From: Epiperipatus broadwayi
Lineage: Eukaryota; Onychophora; Udeonychophora; Euonychophora; Peripatidae
Length of the DNA stretch: 64,000 bases
Direction of reading: 5' to 3'
Assembly (NCBI GenBank): GCA_028023455.1
Contig: JAQFVV010006475.1
Span: forward strand, 1,052,001 to 1,116,000
Shown here: positions 24,380 to 35,819 of the stretch, piece by piece
How the letters are laid out: each line of letters starts with the position of its first letter
Numbering within the stretch: position 1 is the stretch's first letter
The notes under the pieces: model-generated
What the model saw: the letters and a program-made list of their open reading frames with translations, nothing else
What the model was told of the DNA's origin: nothing
Database searches by the model: none
Program-made: the position numbers and the translations under genes

Positions 24380-25301
24380 AGGTGATGTGGCATGAGAAAA
24401 AGAGGAGGGACCTACTGTCAAAAATGTAATATAAAACAGACATGTAGTATCCATCAATATTTCTTCCATCCATCATCATCCTTCTTAGCTGTTGCTGTGT
24501 GAAAAAGTTATATTTGCTGCTGAAAATATTTTCTGAAGACTACCAAAGTTGTTCCAATGATGATTGTTGGCTAGAAATCACAAACCATTGTCTGCTCTTC
24601 CCACAAGCTGCTACCAGATGGGAGAAGACATCCACCTTATAGAGGCCCACCTGTGATGAAGAAAGAAGCTACACCTGAAATGCCAGAGAGTTCCTGACCA
24701 GAGCAATGGGGAAAGCCGCCACAGAAATAAATTTTTTAGCTGCATCCAAACTCAAACCCAGAGAAGCCAAGCCTGATTTGATAGAGAGAAGCACATTAAA
24801 GAATGCCTAAAAGACTTTACCGGTAAATCATTCTGCAGAATATTTAATTTCATAACTAAACTTATTCTAAATGAAAAGTTAGCTAACTAATAAATCCCAT
24901 AATAAATTATATCATTTAAATGTTACACTAAACTGTTATATTAAATTTATTTAAAGCTTAGAGCACTCTCAAAATTCTTGCTTGATCATAAATAATTTGA
25001 ATGATCATTAATATTTTAAATAAGCACAAATATTTAGTTTCTATAAAAATATTCAACAAAGTTTTATTTCTAAATTATAAATTTATTGATCGTTTTATGC
25101 CATCTATCTTTAGTTTTAAGTTTATTAATTTATGCTGTGTGTCATCAGAACGGAGTGTTGTGTTTTTAATAAATTATTGGGGGAAGGGGGGTGAGTAATT
25201 ACTTTTTATTATATCAGATTATTGTGATATAGTCAAAACTCCCTTCTGAAATAAAACTATTATTTACATTAGAGTGAATCAGTTACTTATAATGCCCTAA
25301 C

Positions 25302-25660
25302 AAGTTATTTAAAATGCATTTTTTGCTCCAGTTTTTTTAAATGAAAATATTTTGCTAAAGTTATTTAAAATGTATATTTTGCGTATGTTATTTAAAACAG
25401 AGATCTTGCTCATGTTATTTAAGGTGTATATTTGTGTAAGTTATTTAAAATATGTATTTTCCAGTTATTTAAAAAGTATATTTTACGCAAGTTATTTAAA
25501 ATGTAGGTTTTGTGTAAGTTATTTGAAACACATTTGCATCATTAGTAAGGCATATTTTGACGAGTTATTTAAGATAAATATTTGAGTACTTTATTTAAAA
25601 ATCAATATTTTGCAGGAACTATTTAATAATCCATATTTTAGATTATTTAAAAATCAGTTA
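25302..25660 (+). repeat. AT-rich minisatellite, unit about 20-28 bp (copy 1)
   Basis: About a dozen units share the core AGTTATTTAAAATGTATATTTTGC with varying tails. Unit length drifts, giving a chance open frame of 77 codons (Tyr/Leu/Lys-rich) that is repeat-derived and not a gene. The matching array in copy 2 is at 27780-28095. Confidence 0.85.
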
Positions 25661-26448
25661 TGTTCAAGTTCTAGTAAATCTTTAAATTGGCTATAATTCC
25701 ATTTAATTAAAGATTAAGAAGCTATTCAGAGAACCTTAAATCATATTCTCATTATCGCCTTTATATGGGACTTTAATAATCTCATTTATGAACTGACCAG
25801 TGGTAGTAGTAATGAAAGAAGCTAAGATTTTGGTGTAATTAATTTATAAAATATTAATTTAGCGTTGCGAATGTGTAGCTAGTTAGCATAGAAATGCATA
25901 TCTTCTTGTTATATCTATAATGGCCTACCTCAGGATCGTTTCCACGTCAAGTCATGCCTCGAAAGTTTAGGCAAATGTGACAGGTATTCATATTTAAAGG
26001 AACCAAAGAATTCCAAAGGGCTCGTAAGCTACTCTTCTGTTCACTTTAATAAAAAGGCCTATTCCATTATAGCAAACAGATCGGTTAGGTGAACCGTTTA
26101 CTAGGTAATAAACCTCAATTAAGAATTCATTCAAGGTGCATTTCTTTTGATATTATAGTTTATAACGCACTAGAATCTGACGTTCGACTGGCACACCTCA
26201 GTTCAGCTTCTCTAGAAATTAACTTCGGCTTTGATTTGATCCAGAATCTGAGTTAATGCATTTATCTGTATAACAATTATACATCACACAAATATCTTTG
26301 TAATTAAGTTTAAACTTAGTAATAATAATATAATTTCTATCAGTTACCAATAAATCTATCATTCTAGCTGTTACTTATTTCCACTATATAAAATTAGGAC
26401 ATGGAAGATGACATAAGCTTATTAAAAAGTCATATATTAATTAAATCA

Positions 26449-26610
26449 TTTGTAACCCTGAGCATCCACTCACCTGCATGTGAGCACTATACAAATTGCT
26501 TTATGATATTATTTATAACCCTGAACCACTCACCTGTGTGTGAACCCTATATAATTAGCTTTGTAACCCTGAGTCACTCACCTGCATGTGAGCACACTAT
26601 AAATGGCTGT
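26449..26610 (+). repeat. Tandem repeat with hairpin core CTCAC-CTGCAT-GTGAG (copy 1)
   Basis: Three units of about 48-62 bp each read TTTGTAACCCTGAG..CACTCACCTGCATGTGAGCAC..TATA. The CTCAC and GTGAG pair around a six-base centre in each unit, and changes are few in this core. Copy 2 shows the same units at 28609-28770, plus one more after it. Confidence 0.85.
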
Positions 26611-28770
26611 AATAGAGCCTTTAAGTCCAGATTTAACTCTACCAAATAATTTACTATGTGGATAGTTAGTTAAAGGCTAGTTCGAACCAGTAATCAGGTG
26701 ATGTGGCATGAGAAAAAGAGGAGGGCCTACTGTCAAAAAAATATAATATAAAACAGGCATGCAGTATCCATCAATATTCCATCCATCCATCCATCATTAT
26801 CCTTCTTAGCTGTTGCTGTGTGAAAAAGTTATATTTGCTGCTGAAAATATTTTTTGAAGACCAGTGCTGAAAAATCATTAAAAACTGTTTCTGCCATACT
26901 ATATATTAAGTTGAATCCTAGAAATCCAGTGCTAAAGTTGTTCCAATGATGATTGTTGGCTAGAGATCACAGACCACCATTTGCTCTTTCCACGAGCGGC
27001 TACCAGATGGGAGAAGACATCCACTTCATACAGGCCCACCTGTGATAAAGAAAAAAGCTACATCTGAAATGCCTGAGAGTTCCTGACCAGAGCAATGGGG
27101 AAAGGCGCTACAGAAGTAAATTTTCCAGCTGCATCCAGACTCAAACCCAGAGAAGCCAAGCCTGATTTGATAGAGAGAAGCCCATTAAAGAATGCCTAAA
27201 AGACTTTACCAGTAAATCATTCTGCAGAATATTTAATTTCATAACTAAACGTATTCTAAATGAAAAGTTAGTAACTAATAAATCCTGTAATAAATTATAT
27301 CACTTAAATGTTACACTAAACTGTTATATTAAATTTATTTAAAGCTTAGAGCACTCTCAAAATTCTTGCCTGATCATAAATAATTTGAATGATCATTAAT
27401 ATTTTAAGTAAACACAAATATTTAGTTTTTATAAAAACATTCAACAAAGTTTCATTTCTAAATTATAAGTTTATTGATCGTTTATATTAAGTAAACACAA
27501 ACATTTAGTTTCTATAAAAACATTCAACAAAGTTTTATTTCTAAATTGTAAATTTATTGATCGTTTTATGCCATCTATCTTTAGTTTTAAGTTTATTAAT
27601 TTATGCTGTGTTCCATCACAACGGAGTGTTGTGTTTTTAATAAATTATCGGGGGAAGGGGGGCGAGTAATCACTTTTTATTATATCAGATTAGTGTAATA
27701 TAAAGAATGTAGTCAAAACTCCCTTCTGAAATAAAATTATTATTTACACTAGAGTGAATCAGTTATTTATAATGCCCTAACAAGTTATTTAAAACACATT
27801 TTTTGCTCCAGTTTTTTTAAATGAAAATATTTTGCTAAAGTTATTTAAAATGTATATTTTGCATATGTTATTTAAAACACAGATCTTGCTCATGTTATTT
27901 AAGGTGAATATTTGCGTAAGTTATTTAAAATATATATTTGCCAGTTATTTAAAAAGTATATATTACGCAAATTATTTAAAATGTAGGTTTTGTGTAAGTT
28001 ATTTGAAACACATTTGCATCATTAGTAAGGCCTATTTTGATGAGTTATTTACAATAAATATTTGAGTAGTTTATTTAAAAATCAATGTTTTGCCACATCA
28101 AGTCACACCTCAAAAGTTTAGTCAAATGTGACAGCTATTCATATTTAAAGGAACCAAAGCATTCCAAAGGGCTTGTAAGCCACTCTTCTGTTCACTTTAG
28201 TAAAAAGGCCTATTCCATTATAGCAAGCAGAATGGTTAAGAGAACCATGTACTAGGTAATAAACCTCAATTAAGAATACATTCGAGCACATTTCTTCTGA
28301 TATTATAGTTTATAACGCACTAGAATCTGACGTTCAACTGCCACACCTCAGTTCAGCTTCCCTAGAAATTAATTTCAGCTTTGATCTGATCCAGAATCTA
28401 AGTTAATGCATTTATCTGTATAACAATTATATATCACACAAATATTTTTGTAGTTAAGTATAAACTTAGTAATAATAATATAATCTCTATCAGTTACCAA
28501 TAAATCAATCACTCTAGCTCTTACTTATTTCCGCTATATAAAACATAGCGTGAATTAGACATGGAAGATGACATAAGCTTATTAAAAAGTCATATATTAA
28601 TTAAATCATTTGTAACCCTGAGCATCCACTAACCTGCATGTGAGCACTATATAAATTGCTTTGTAATATTATTTATAACCCTGAACCACTCACCTGCATG
28701 TGAATCCTATATAATTAGCTTTGTAACTCTGAGTCACTCACCTGCATGTGAGCACACTATAAATGGCTGT
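26611..28770 (+). repeat. Tandem segmental duplication, copy 2 (2,160 bp)
   Basis: Second copy of the block at 24234-26610, differing by scattered substitutions. It carries an extra ~65 nt near 26872-26936 (between GAAGACCAGTGCTG and AATCCAGTGCT) and an 84-bp internal duplication near 27405-27572. It lacks about 340 bp after the minisatellite (join near 28090). Beyond its right edge the ACCCTGAG repeat continues for one more diverged unit to about 28810, which may be the original edge of the sequence. Confidence 0.9.
27780..28095 (+). repeat. AT-rich minisatellite, unit about 20-28 bp (copy 2)
   Basis: Same array as at 25302-25660, unit by unit, ending abruptly near 28090 where copy 2 lacks the following ~340 bp. 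Confidence 0.85.
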
Positions 28771-28810
28771 AATCTATTCTTCATAACCCTGAGTATTCAC
28801 TCATCTGCAT
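28609..28810 (+). repeat. Tandem repeat with hairpin core (copy 2, four units)
   Basis: Four units of the same ACCCTGAG...CTGCATGTGAG repeat. The last one (near 28777-28810) lies beyond the duplicated block and is the most diverged. Confidence 0.8.
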
Positions 28811-29164
28811 GTGATCCAGCTATACCCAATTAATTTTGCTTTATTATTTATTAAGTATTATATTAAATTTATGAAATATAAAATTGTCTTAGTCTCATTA
28901 CTTGCTCATTACCGTATGCCTCACTAGTTAAATTATGTAATATAATATGTAATGGGGGGATGTCTCAGGTTTTATTGCTTTGCTATTGCTGGAACATGAT
29001 TAAAGAGATATCGAGTGTAACCTCAGGCATGTCATTCGCGATGGGTTGACTTGGAAGTATGAGTGAGAGAGTTGAGGTATGATCAGACATAGGATATCAC
29101 TATCCCGACTTGGTCAGCTTTTGGTTCTCTGACTTGGACTCTCAATCTGTTGAGAAAATGTTTA
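28811..29164. other. Unassigned non-coding stretch
   Basis: A slightly GC-richer block near 28960-29160 looks like part of an unknown repeat, but I find no ORF, tRNA box or terminal repeat in it. Confidence 0.4.
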
Positions 29165-30427
29165 AATCTGACCATTACAATATGGATGTAATTTAAAATG
29201 TATCAGATAATTGAAAGAATGTAGTAGTAATATTGATATTTAAAAAAAGTGATAAAGAATATATTAGAAATTACACATCTATCAATCTTCTATCAGTTCT
29301 ATACAAAATCTTTACCAAGATATTTGCAATTAAACTACAATGAATTTTGCATTCTAATAAAGTAAATGAACAAGTTGGATTTAAAAGTGGTATTAGCATA
29401 GTGGATCATCAAGAAAGGTATAGGAAGGAGCTATCAATGTCATTGCCTTTATGATTTGAATTTGTAGATTATGAAATGGTATTTAATCCTATAAACATTT
29501 TCATTGTGATTAAAACTTGGGATCATCAAGATTGAGAATAGTGTCACATTCTGAAGAATATTTCTCAAACTGCATCAGTAGTGATTAAATTATGTGGAGA
29601 TTCTAATAAGATTAACATTGAAAAAGTTATATGATAGAGTGAATCCATTTCTCCAAAATTTTTTACAGCAGTTTTACAAGAAGAAAAAATAAATGGATAT
29701 TATTTATGTCATACAGATTCTTTTCAAGTGTTAAGAAATGTTGTAAGAGTTTTCAAAAATTAATAAAAAATAGGATTAAAAATTAAATCTAAAAAAAGAC
29801 TAAAATAATGTTCAGTGAATTTTCTCAGATAAAGAAAATAAAGATTGATAATAATGCCTAGGAAGAAGTTAACAACTACAAATATCTTTGTCAGATTATC
29901 ATTACATATGAAAACATAATAGATGAAATTGATTATGGATTTAAACTAAGACTGGATGGTTTTTGTAGAAATCCCTTAGTATTAAAAAAAAGTATGTGTT
30001 TAAAAAGTTTAATTTGGGTTTTACCAATTTTTATTTATAGATTACAGACTTTAATACATGATAGAAGAGCAATATAGGAACTTTGAACCATTAAATGAAG
30101 TATAGAGAGTTGTGTTGAAAATAATAAGAGATTATAAAAATTTATATATATTGGTGGTAGAACAAACAAGTATCTTTGACATCATTATAATTATTAAAAG
30201 ACTGAAATGAAATTGGTTTTAAAATATTGCTAGAAGAGATTATATGGTTAATTGAAGTTTTCAATTGGATCCCAAAGAGATTGAAAAAAGACTTAAAAAA
30301 AGATTGTACCTGAAATGAATATGTGTCCTAATGTGACATAGAGAAGAGCAGTTACTGATCAAAGAGATTGGATTAAATTTAGAAAGACCATTCTAGTGAG
30401 TTGATAATGTGAATGATGATGATGAAT
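29165..30427 (+). mobile_element. Old 5'-truncated RTE-type LINE copy
   Basis: This block follows the second half of the better RTE copy at 44762-47973 from about its 46630 position to its end. Matching words include GATAAAGAA.ATATTAGAAATTACA, CTATCAGTTCTATACAAAATCTTTAC, AATGAACAAGTTGGATTTAAAAGTGG and GTGGATCATCAAG. The RT and C-terminal region are full of stops and indels, so it is much older than the other copy. It ends in GATGATGATGA at 30417-30425, the trinucleotide tail typical of RTE elements. The 5' side is truncated, as is usual for LINE insertions. Confidence 0.85.
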
Positions 30428-30429
30428 AA

Positions 30430-31715
30430 AATTCAGGTTCAAATCTATATTCAAATTTCTTTAGATATCATGTCATTTGAAATTAGCTTGCACCTGGATC
30501 ATTATATATCTACACACTTATTATTGAGTTATATATTTTTCAAAGTAAATTCTATTCATAAATTTGTTTGTTTAATAAATTTTAATTTAAACAAAATGTT
30601 ACCTATATTTTTTTATGTATGTATGTTTACAATATTTAAATATAGGTGGCAAAACTGAAAATATATGTGTGTATGTGTAGCAGTTTTTAATACGTGTGGA
30701 AAATATTTTCCCTAAATCTTATATACATACTTATTAGAATTCATCTCATTTATTTTCAATTTTGATTTTTTTATTGTTCATATTTGCTGTCATATTTTTA
30801 TTATTGCTTTTTTATTTTATAGTAATTTCTTTAGTAAATTCTTTTTCTATGGATATCATATTTTATTTGTATATAACAAATAAAAAAAGCTTAAATTATT
30901 TACAAAGAGAAAGAAATACTATTTTGTTATAGATTTTTTTAAAATTAATTATCTAGCAGCAAGTATAATATATTTAATGCATGAATTTGAGAAAAAAAAC
31001 TAGGTCATGCACAAACATTAAATGTTAAATTTTAAAAAAGCTTTTGTAAAAATATGAATAATAAAAAAGATAAAAGATTTAATTTTTTTGCATTTCACTT
31101 GTAGCTGTTCATGCAAAATATAAATAATAAAAGAGATATTCAAAGATTCTAATTTTTTCCGAGCTTTTCATGCATAATAATCTCTTTTTATATACATATG
31201 CATGTTTAATTTTATACATGAAAGTAGGTTTAGAATATTATAATCATCATTCTAACATTCCTTTAACATATCTATACATTCTTTCATTCATATTAAAATA
31301 TAAGAGAAACAAGTTTTGATTATTATAGGTAATCATTGCTCAGATCTAAGTATATTTTTGAATATTCTTTAACTTAATATACCAACAGTAAATAATCTTG
31401 CAAATATATAACTTCTGTTGAGTATGCATTCTATTATGTGGCTGTGTGTGTAATAAAACCAGCTAACATGCATCAAATAAGGGTGTAATCAAGAAGTAAA
31501 GAAAATCTAATCACCCATTTTATTGCAAAAAAAAATATTGACAACTATCTTGACACTATATATTTTTTTTCTATAACTGAAAAATTTTTCATTGTCCTAG
31601 AAAATAACATCAGCTCAATTTAATATATAACTATCGTAATTTGTAATATTTAAATTAGAAATATGTTATTATATTTAAGAATGAAAAAAAAGTATAATCC
31701 TTTAAAATGTTTACA
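30430..31715. other. Non-coding AT-rich stretch
   Basis: No gene is supported; an 81-codon frame at 30413-30658 starts in the (GAT)n tail of the RTE copy and is chance sequence. No repeats stood out. Confidence 0.6.
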
Positions 31716-31719
31716 TATT

Positions 31720-32480
31720 GTAACAGTACAGAAAATTTGGAGGGTTAATACAAAAAGCTGTGGTTACAGGTTACGATGTCCCACAGTTGAGTAGCTATTT
31801 GTAATAGCATACCACATTAAGCCATAATTATGAGGAGATGGGAACCCATCATCATTAAATAAGCAAAATATAAAATTTAATATAAAAGAGAGATGAACAT
31901 GAGAAATAACTAAGAAAACAGTAACTATTAGTATAAGTTCACCCACATTACACAAAAGTAATGACCAGTCTTCATCATGAATAATCAACAATAAAAATAA
32001 ATCAACAGTCAACCTTGTGACTGGATTTTAAATGGGTCTTCTATTAGAATAGGCTAATTATTTATCCCTTACTAGCATGGGGCAGTTTATTTAAACAATT
32101 TGGATGCACAGACTTAAGGGTCAGTTCATAAGAATACATAACAATAAAAACAATAATGCTGATATATTAAAACATGCTGACCATCATCAATGCTCTAGTC
32201 ACTTAGTACTCTTAATGTACTGGACAACTATAAACTTAATTTCTAATAAATACTAAGCTAAATAAAATGTAATGCATGAACTTTAAAGGATATCCTCTTT
32301 GCATCAATCCAGGATATCAACTGGATGTCCATAAACACTAAATATAAACCCCTTTTATATAACAGACCATTATGCATGAATCTAGCTCAAGAGAACAAAA
32401 GCTGTATAACTATTATTGTGAACAAGAGATATAATACAACATTTATAATATTTTAAGTCTATACAGGATAATTAAACTCA
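31720..32480 (-). repeat. R1 dispersed repeat, reverse copy
   Basis: The sequence from TTGTAACAGTACAGAAAATTTGG onward matches the blocks at 56985-57640 (same orientation) and 35820-36760, 39820-41730 and 58430-60190 (opposite orientation). Shared words include AATCAACAAT, CAACAGTCA.CCTTGTGA, GGCTAATTA, AATAATGCTGATAT, ACCATCATCAATGCTCT and CTGGATGT. It has no coding capacity; an open frame at 31764-32012 lies inside it and is incidental. Confidence 0.75.
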
Positions 32481-32960
32481 CTGGAATAATTTTAACAATG
32501 AAATATCAATTTATTAATAACAAAAAATAAAATTAAGGTCTGCCGAATATGGTTATACACATAAAAGTAAAGCCTTTCGATTTTGATTAATATACAAAAA
32601 AAACTAAGCTATCACATTGTGATTTTCAAATACTTTAATATGTTTACATAAAACATATGAGCATATATATGTTTGATATAATAATTTATGAACATATTTG
32701 AATTGCTATATAATAAAAAATTGATTAATTTTAACATATGTGTCTACCTGACACGCATCCATATAAACACAGATAAGCCATAATATTTTAATTTTTCAAA
32801 ATAATAGACTTATTAAAAATATATTTTTCACATAAATGCACACATATGATGTGTGTATACATAAAAATATAGATGATATGAATTAAAACTATTAATTAGC
32901 CCTTCTTTTATGGTAAGTAAAAGATTTTCTTTTAAAAAAAGAAAAAAAAGGATCATTTGG

Positions 32961-33145
32961 AAATATTTAAAATCTTTATCCAGAACATTCCTATCTCCAC
33001 ACCAATTGGTTTCAAGCTTATGGCTTTTCTCAGTGAAGAGCTAGAATATTCAGACACTAGATCTAAAATAACTCAAAATTCAGCACTTATTTTATACCAA
33101 TTGGTCTGGAGATGGGAATGTTCTGGATAGAGATTTTAAATATTT
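32961..33145. repeat. 50-bp inverted repeat with 85-nt spacer (foldback/MITE-like)
   Basis: The left arm 32961-33010 and right arm 33096-33145 are reverse complements at 47 of 50 positions. Inner ends are ACCAATTGGT (itself a palindrome) and outer ends are AAATATTTAA. The spacer is unrelated AT-rich DNA. No ORF is present. Confidence 0.9.
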
Positions 33146-33533
33146 TATCTTACTGCACTTATCAACTTAAGAGTTTGTTTGAACTATTGGTACACTCTGT
33201 ATTACATTTTTGTAAATACAAGCTTATAAAAGTAATGTCACATTGTATATGACTTGCTTTTTGACTATTATCATTTGGAAAGTTTTATTTAAAATTCAGA
33301 TCCTTGTATCCTCATTCTCAAATTTTTTTTTTTAAAAAAAAGCTATTTGGAAGTTTTCCTTTTTTTTTTCAAAATAAAATTGTCAATGAATCAATCATTT
33401 GTTTTTTAGACTTTTAATTCAAGCAAAATTTATTTACTTGTTTTACTTTTAAATTATATTTTAAATGTCTTTTTTTTTCAATTAATTATTCAAAATAGTA
33501 TTGTTCTCTCTATATAACTTACTACTCACCAGC

Positions 33534-33629
33534 TATACTTTATATATATATATATAAAACCATTAAATGTCTGTATTTTTATATACTTTATATATATATA
33601 TATAAAACCATTAAATGTCTGTATTTTTA
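33534..33629 (+). repeat. 48-bp tandem duplication containing (TA)n
   Basis: The unit TATACTTTATATATAT...ACCATTAAATGTCTGTATTTTTA occurs at 33534-33581 and 33582-33629 and is essentially identical, so the duplication is recent. Confidence 0.95.
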
Positions 33630-33653
33630 AATCATATAATACTAATTCAAACA

Positions 33654-33743
33654 AATTAATTTACCAACACAGTATTCAAAATATATTATTTAATTTTATA
33701 TATTATTTAATATATTTAATTTTGAATACTGTGTTAAATTAAT
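33654..33743. repeat. Inverted repeat, about 25-bp arms
   Basis: The left arm AATTAATTTA-CCA-ACACAGTATTCAAAAT (33654-33682) pairs with ATTTTGAATACTGTGTTAAATTAAT (33718-33743), apart from a 3-nt indel (CCA). The ~35-nt AT-only loop may extend the pairing, and a (TA)n run follows directly. Confidence 0.8.
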
Positions 33744-33762
33744 ATATATATATATATATATG
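33740..33762. repeat. (TA)n microsatellite
   Basis: About eleven TA units immediately after the inverted repeat at 33654-33743. Confidence 0.9.
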
Positions 33763-34362
33763 ATGCAGTACATTTATTATCTGTGTTTTTCTGCATATAG
33801 ATAAATCAACTTATGTGTAACTAATTCTTCAGCAAGCTGATGGACTCTCTGGATAATCTGGTTCTTCTAAACAGTAGACTGGTTTATTGTCATCATCAGA
33901 AAAATTATAATGCAGTAGCTGGTAGCATTCAATCAGCTTCATTTAATCTAGGATTGGATAGTCTTAAGTTAAGCCAGCTGTTTTCATACATTTTGTATTA
34001 TGGAATACTGAAAGCTGATCCTTTTTCTCCATGTGAATTCACACTACCATAGTGAATATTAGCAACTGCTGGACTTGAACTCATTTGCCTTCAGTTATAT
34101 GTTCATGGTAGTTTCTGTAAAATTATCTAACTCTAAGAAAAACTCATCTTTTTCAACCCTTTTATAGTCTGGATAGAATTTTTAAAAAAATACAGTAATT
34201 ATAAATGTTTTTCCTATCTTGATTGAAAAAAGTTAATGACTCTTTTAATTCAACTTAAACCTTTGTAAAACAACTTTGTAGAATTTTTATCAAAATATGT
34301 TATACAAGCTTTAATTAAATTTTTTTTTTAAACTAGTAACATAAGAATTCTTAATTTTTATC

Positions 34363-34468
34363 TTTTTTTTAAGTGTCATAGCATCGGCCAGAACACAAAC
34401 CCACAACCCGGGCAACTGCCTGCAAGTGCAAAGCAGTTGCGCTGACCTCTTGACCACTAATGCAAGAC
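34363..34468 (-). mobile_element. tRNA-derived SINE-like repeat, copy A
   Basis: Read on the minus strand it gives GGTCAGCGCAACTGC..., then CCCGGGTTGTGGGTTTGTG (a box B-like block), GATGCTATGACACTT and an A-tail (the T run at 34363-34370). The related copies are 41340-41442 and 49425-49526. A compact tRNA-like body followed directly by poly(A) fits a short tRNA-derived SINE. The anticodon arm holds about six bases more than in copy B. Confidence 0.75.
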
Positions 34469-34680
34469 ATAATTTTATCTTGTACCCCAAAACTTAACAA
34501 ATCTCAAGATGTCTATATGAAAAAGATTCATCATGATAAAAGGTGCAAAACAAATCATTTTCGGAAGGTGGATATGCATTTCTCATCATACAATTTGCTT
34601 CTTATTTATCTAAAAATAAAAATTGATGGCTACTGTCTTATCAGTGATAAAATGAGTTTCCTCTCTTCATTTTATATTTT

Positions 34681-34971
34681 TTGTGTACATCAGTGATGTT
34701 TATATTCTTTATGCACACCAGTGATACTATCTTGTTATATTTATTGTCCCACAGATATAATTTATTTGAATATAGCTCATTTGCTAGCTATCGACTTGAA
34801 AATAATGTGATGGAAGATGTGTCAAAACTATTGACTCCACAACATGAGTACCAAGGCATAGACAAGAATCAGAATTTGATTCTTTGCCTGCATACAATTC
34901 CATGTGGTATATACATAACCATTGTGGCTATTATCATACACACACCATTTGAAATCTTTTTATTGGTTTAA
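34681..34971 (+). other. Unrecognised 96-codon open frame with an acceptor-like site
   Basis: A pyrimidine-rich run ends TATTGTCCCACAG near 34756. After it an open frame of less biased composition (YNLFEYSSFASYRLENN..., Glu/Asp/Gln-containing) continues to the stop at 34971. It could be an exon, a decayed transposon fragment or chance. No clear donor, domain or homologue is recognised, and codon composition reverts to hydrophobic AT-type towards the end. I include it only as a weak candidate. Confidence 0.2.
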
Positions 34972-35819
34972 GTGTTTATATTTTCACATGGTACTATGCC
35001 CAGTAAATTTTGTGACTGCGTTATCAACTTCAACCTTTCTGTACATCTGATAATCAATCTTAAAATTTACATTGCACTGCTGTATAATTTTTATATATAA
35101 AAATCATTACTTGTTATACAAACATAGACATGCAAGTGCAAATACAAACACACTAATACAAATATAAACACTAATAAATTATTAAATCTTTTGAGAACCA
35201 TTGTCTATAAAATAACATTGCCTCAAACTTGAATGAGAGTCCCAATATTACATTGTACATAAACCACTTTTGTTATATTTGAATACAAATTTATATACTG
35301 TATAATAAAGAACATAAATGATTTAATATATAATTTATATTTTACACAGATATACTAATACTTTAATAAATTATACCATTTATCAAATTAAAAATACTAT
35401 TCAAATAATTTAAAAAATTCAAATTGAATACTTATGACTTGATATTTTGATTATGTTTTTATTAGGATAAAGGCCATGAAATGCAAGTCATTGGTGCATT
35501 TTTAATCTATTGTAGTAATGAGTCTGGTCGATAATGCAATTCTGCCTTTGTTTTTTAATGTAATCTAGTAAATTGAGCTGAAAAGAAAAAATTAAATTAA
35601 CTTATTAATAAATAATTCACATTTTGTCCAATTTCACCTTGATACCCCCTTTTAAAGAGGAATTCAAACAGCAATGAATGCTAGGATTTTTGTTGATATT
35701 ATGCTTATTGTTTTTACACAGTTTAAAAAAGAAAAAATTTAAATGAATCAGCTGCCACTAGCACCTGACATGCTCCAAGCAGTCAACATATTAACTGGAA
35801 ATAACAATGCATTAAAAGT

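Larger units (their letters stand above)
24234..26610 (+). repeat. Tandem segmental duplication, copy 1 (2,377 bp)
   Basis: The whole block recurs in the same orientation, immediately adjacent, at 26611-28770. The left edge is AATAGAG at 24234-24240 and 26611-26617, so the join falls exactly there. Copy 1 has an extra 61-bp internal duplication (24258-24379) and about 340 bp (near 25610-25948) absent from copy 2. Inside lie a TATA-like ATATAAAACAG near 24429, a GC-richer block near 24540-24800, an AT-rich minisatellite (25302-25660) and three ACCCTGAG repeats (26449-26610). No protein domain was recognised. It could be part of an unclassified transposable element. Confidence 0.9.

Noticed and set aside
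25352-28065. Two similar 77-codon frames that look like a conserved small protein family
   Set aside because: Both are readings of the same AT-rich minisatellite, and their likeness comes from the segmental duplication.
26449-28810. CRISPR-like array
   Set aside because: The units are few, vary in length, have no unique spacers, and the DNA is plainly eukaryotic.
34030-34140. Possible tRNA-derived repeat (minus-strand GAGTTCAAGTCC)
   Set aside because: Only the box B-like word is convincing; no matching box A or related copy was found.
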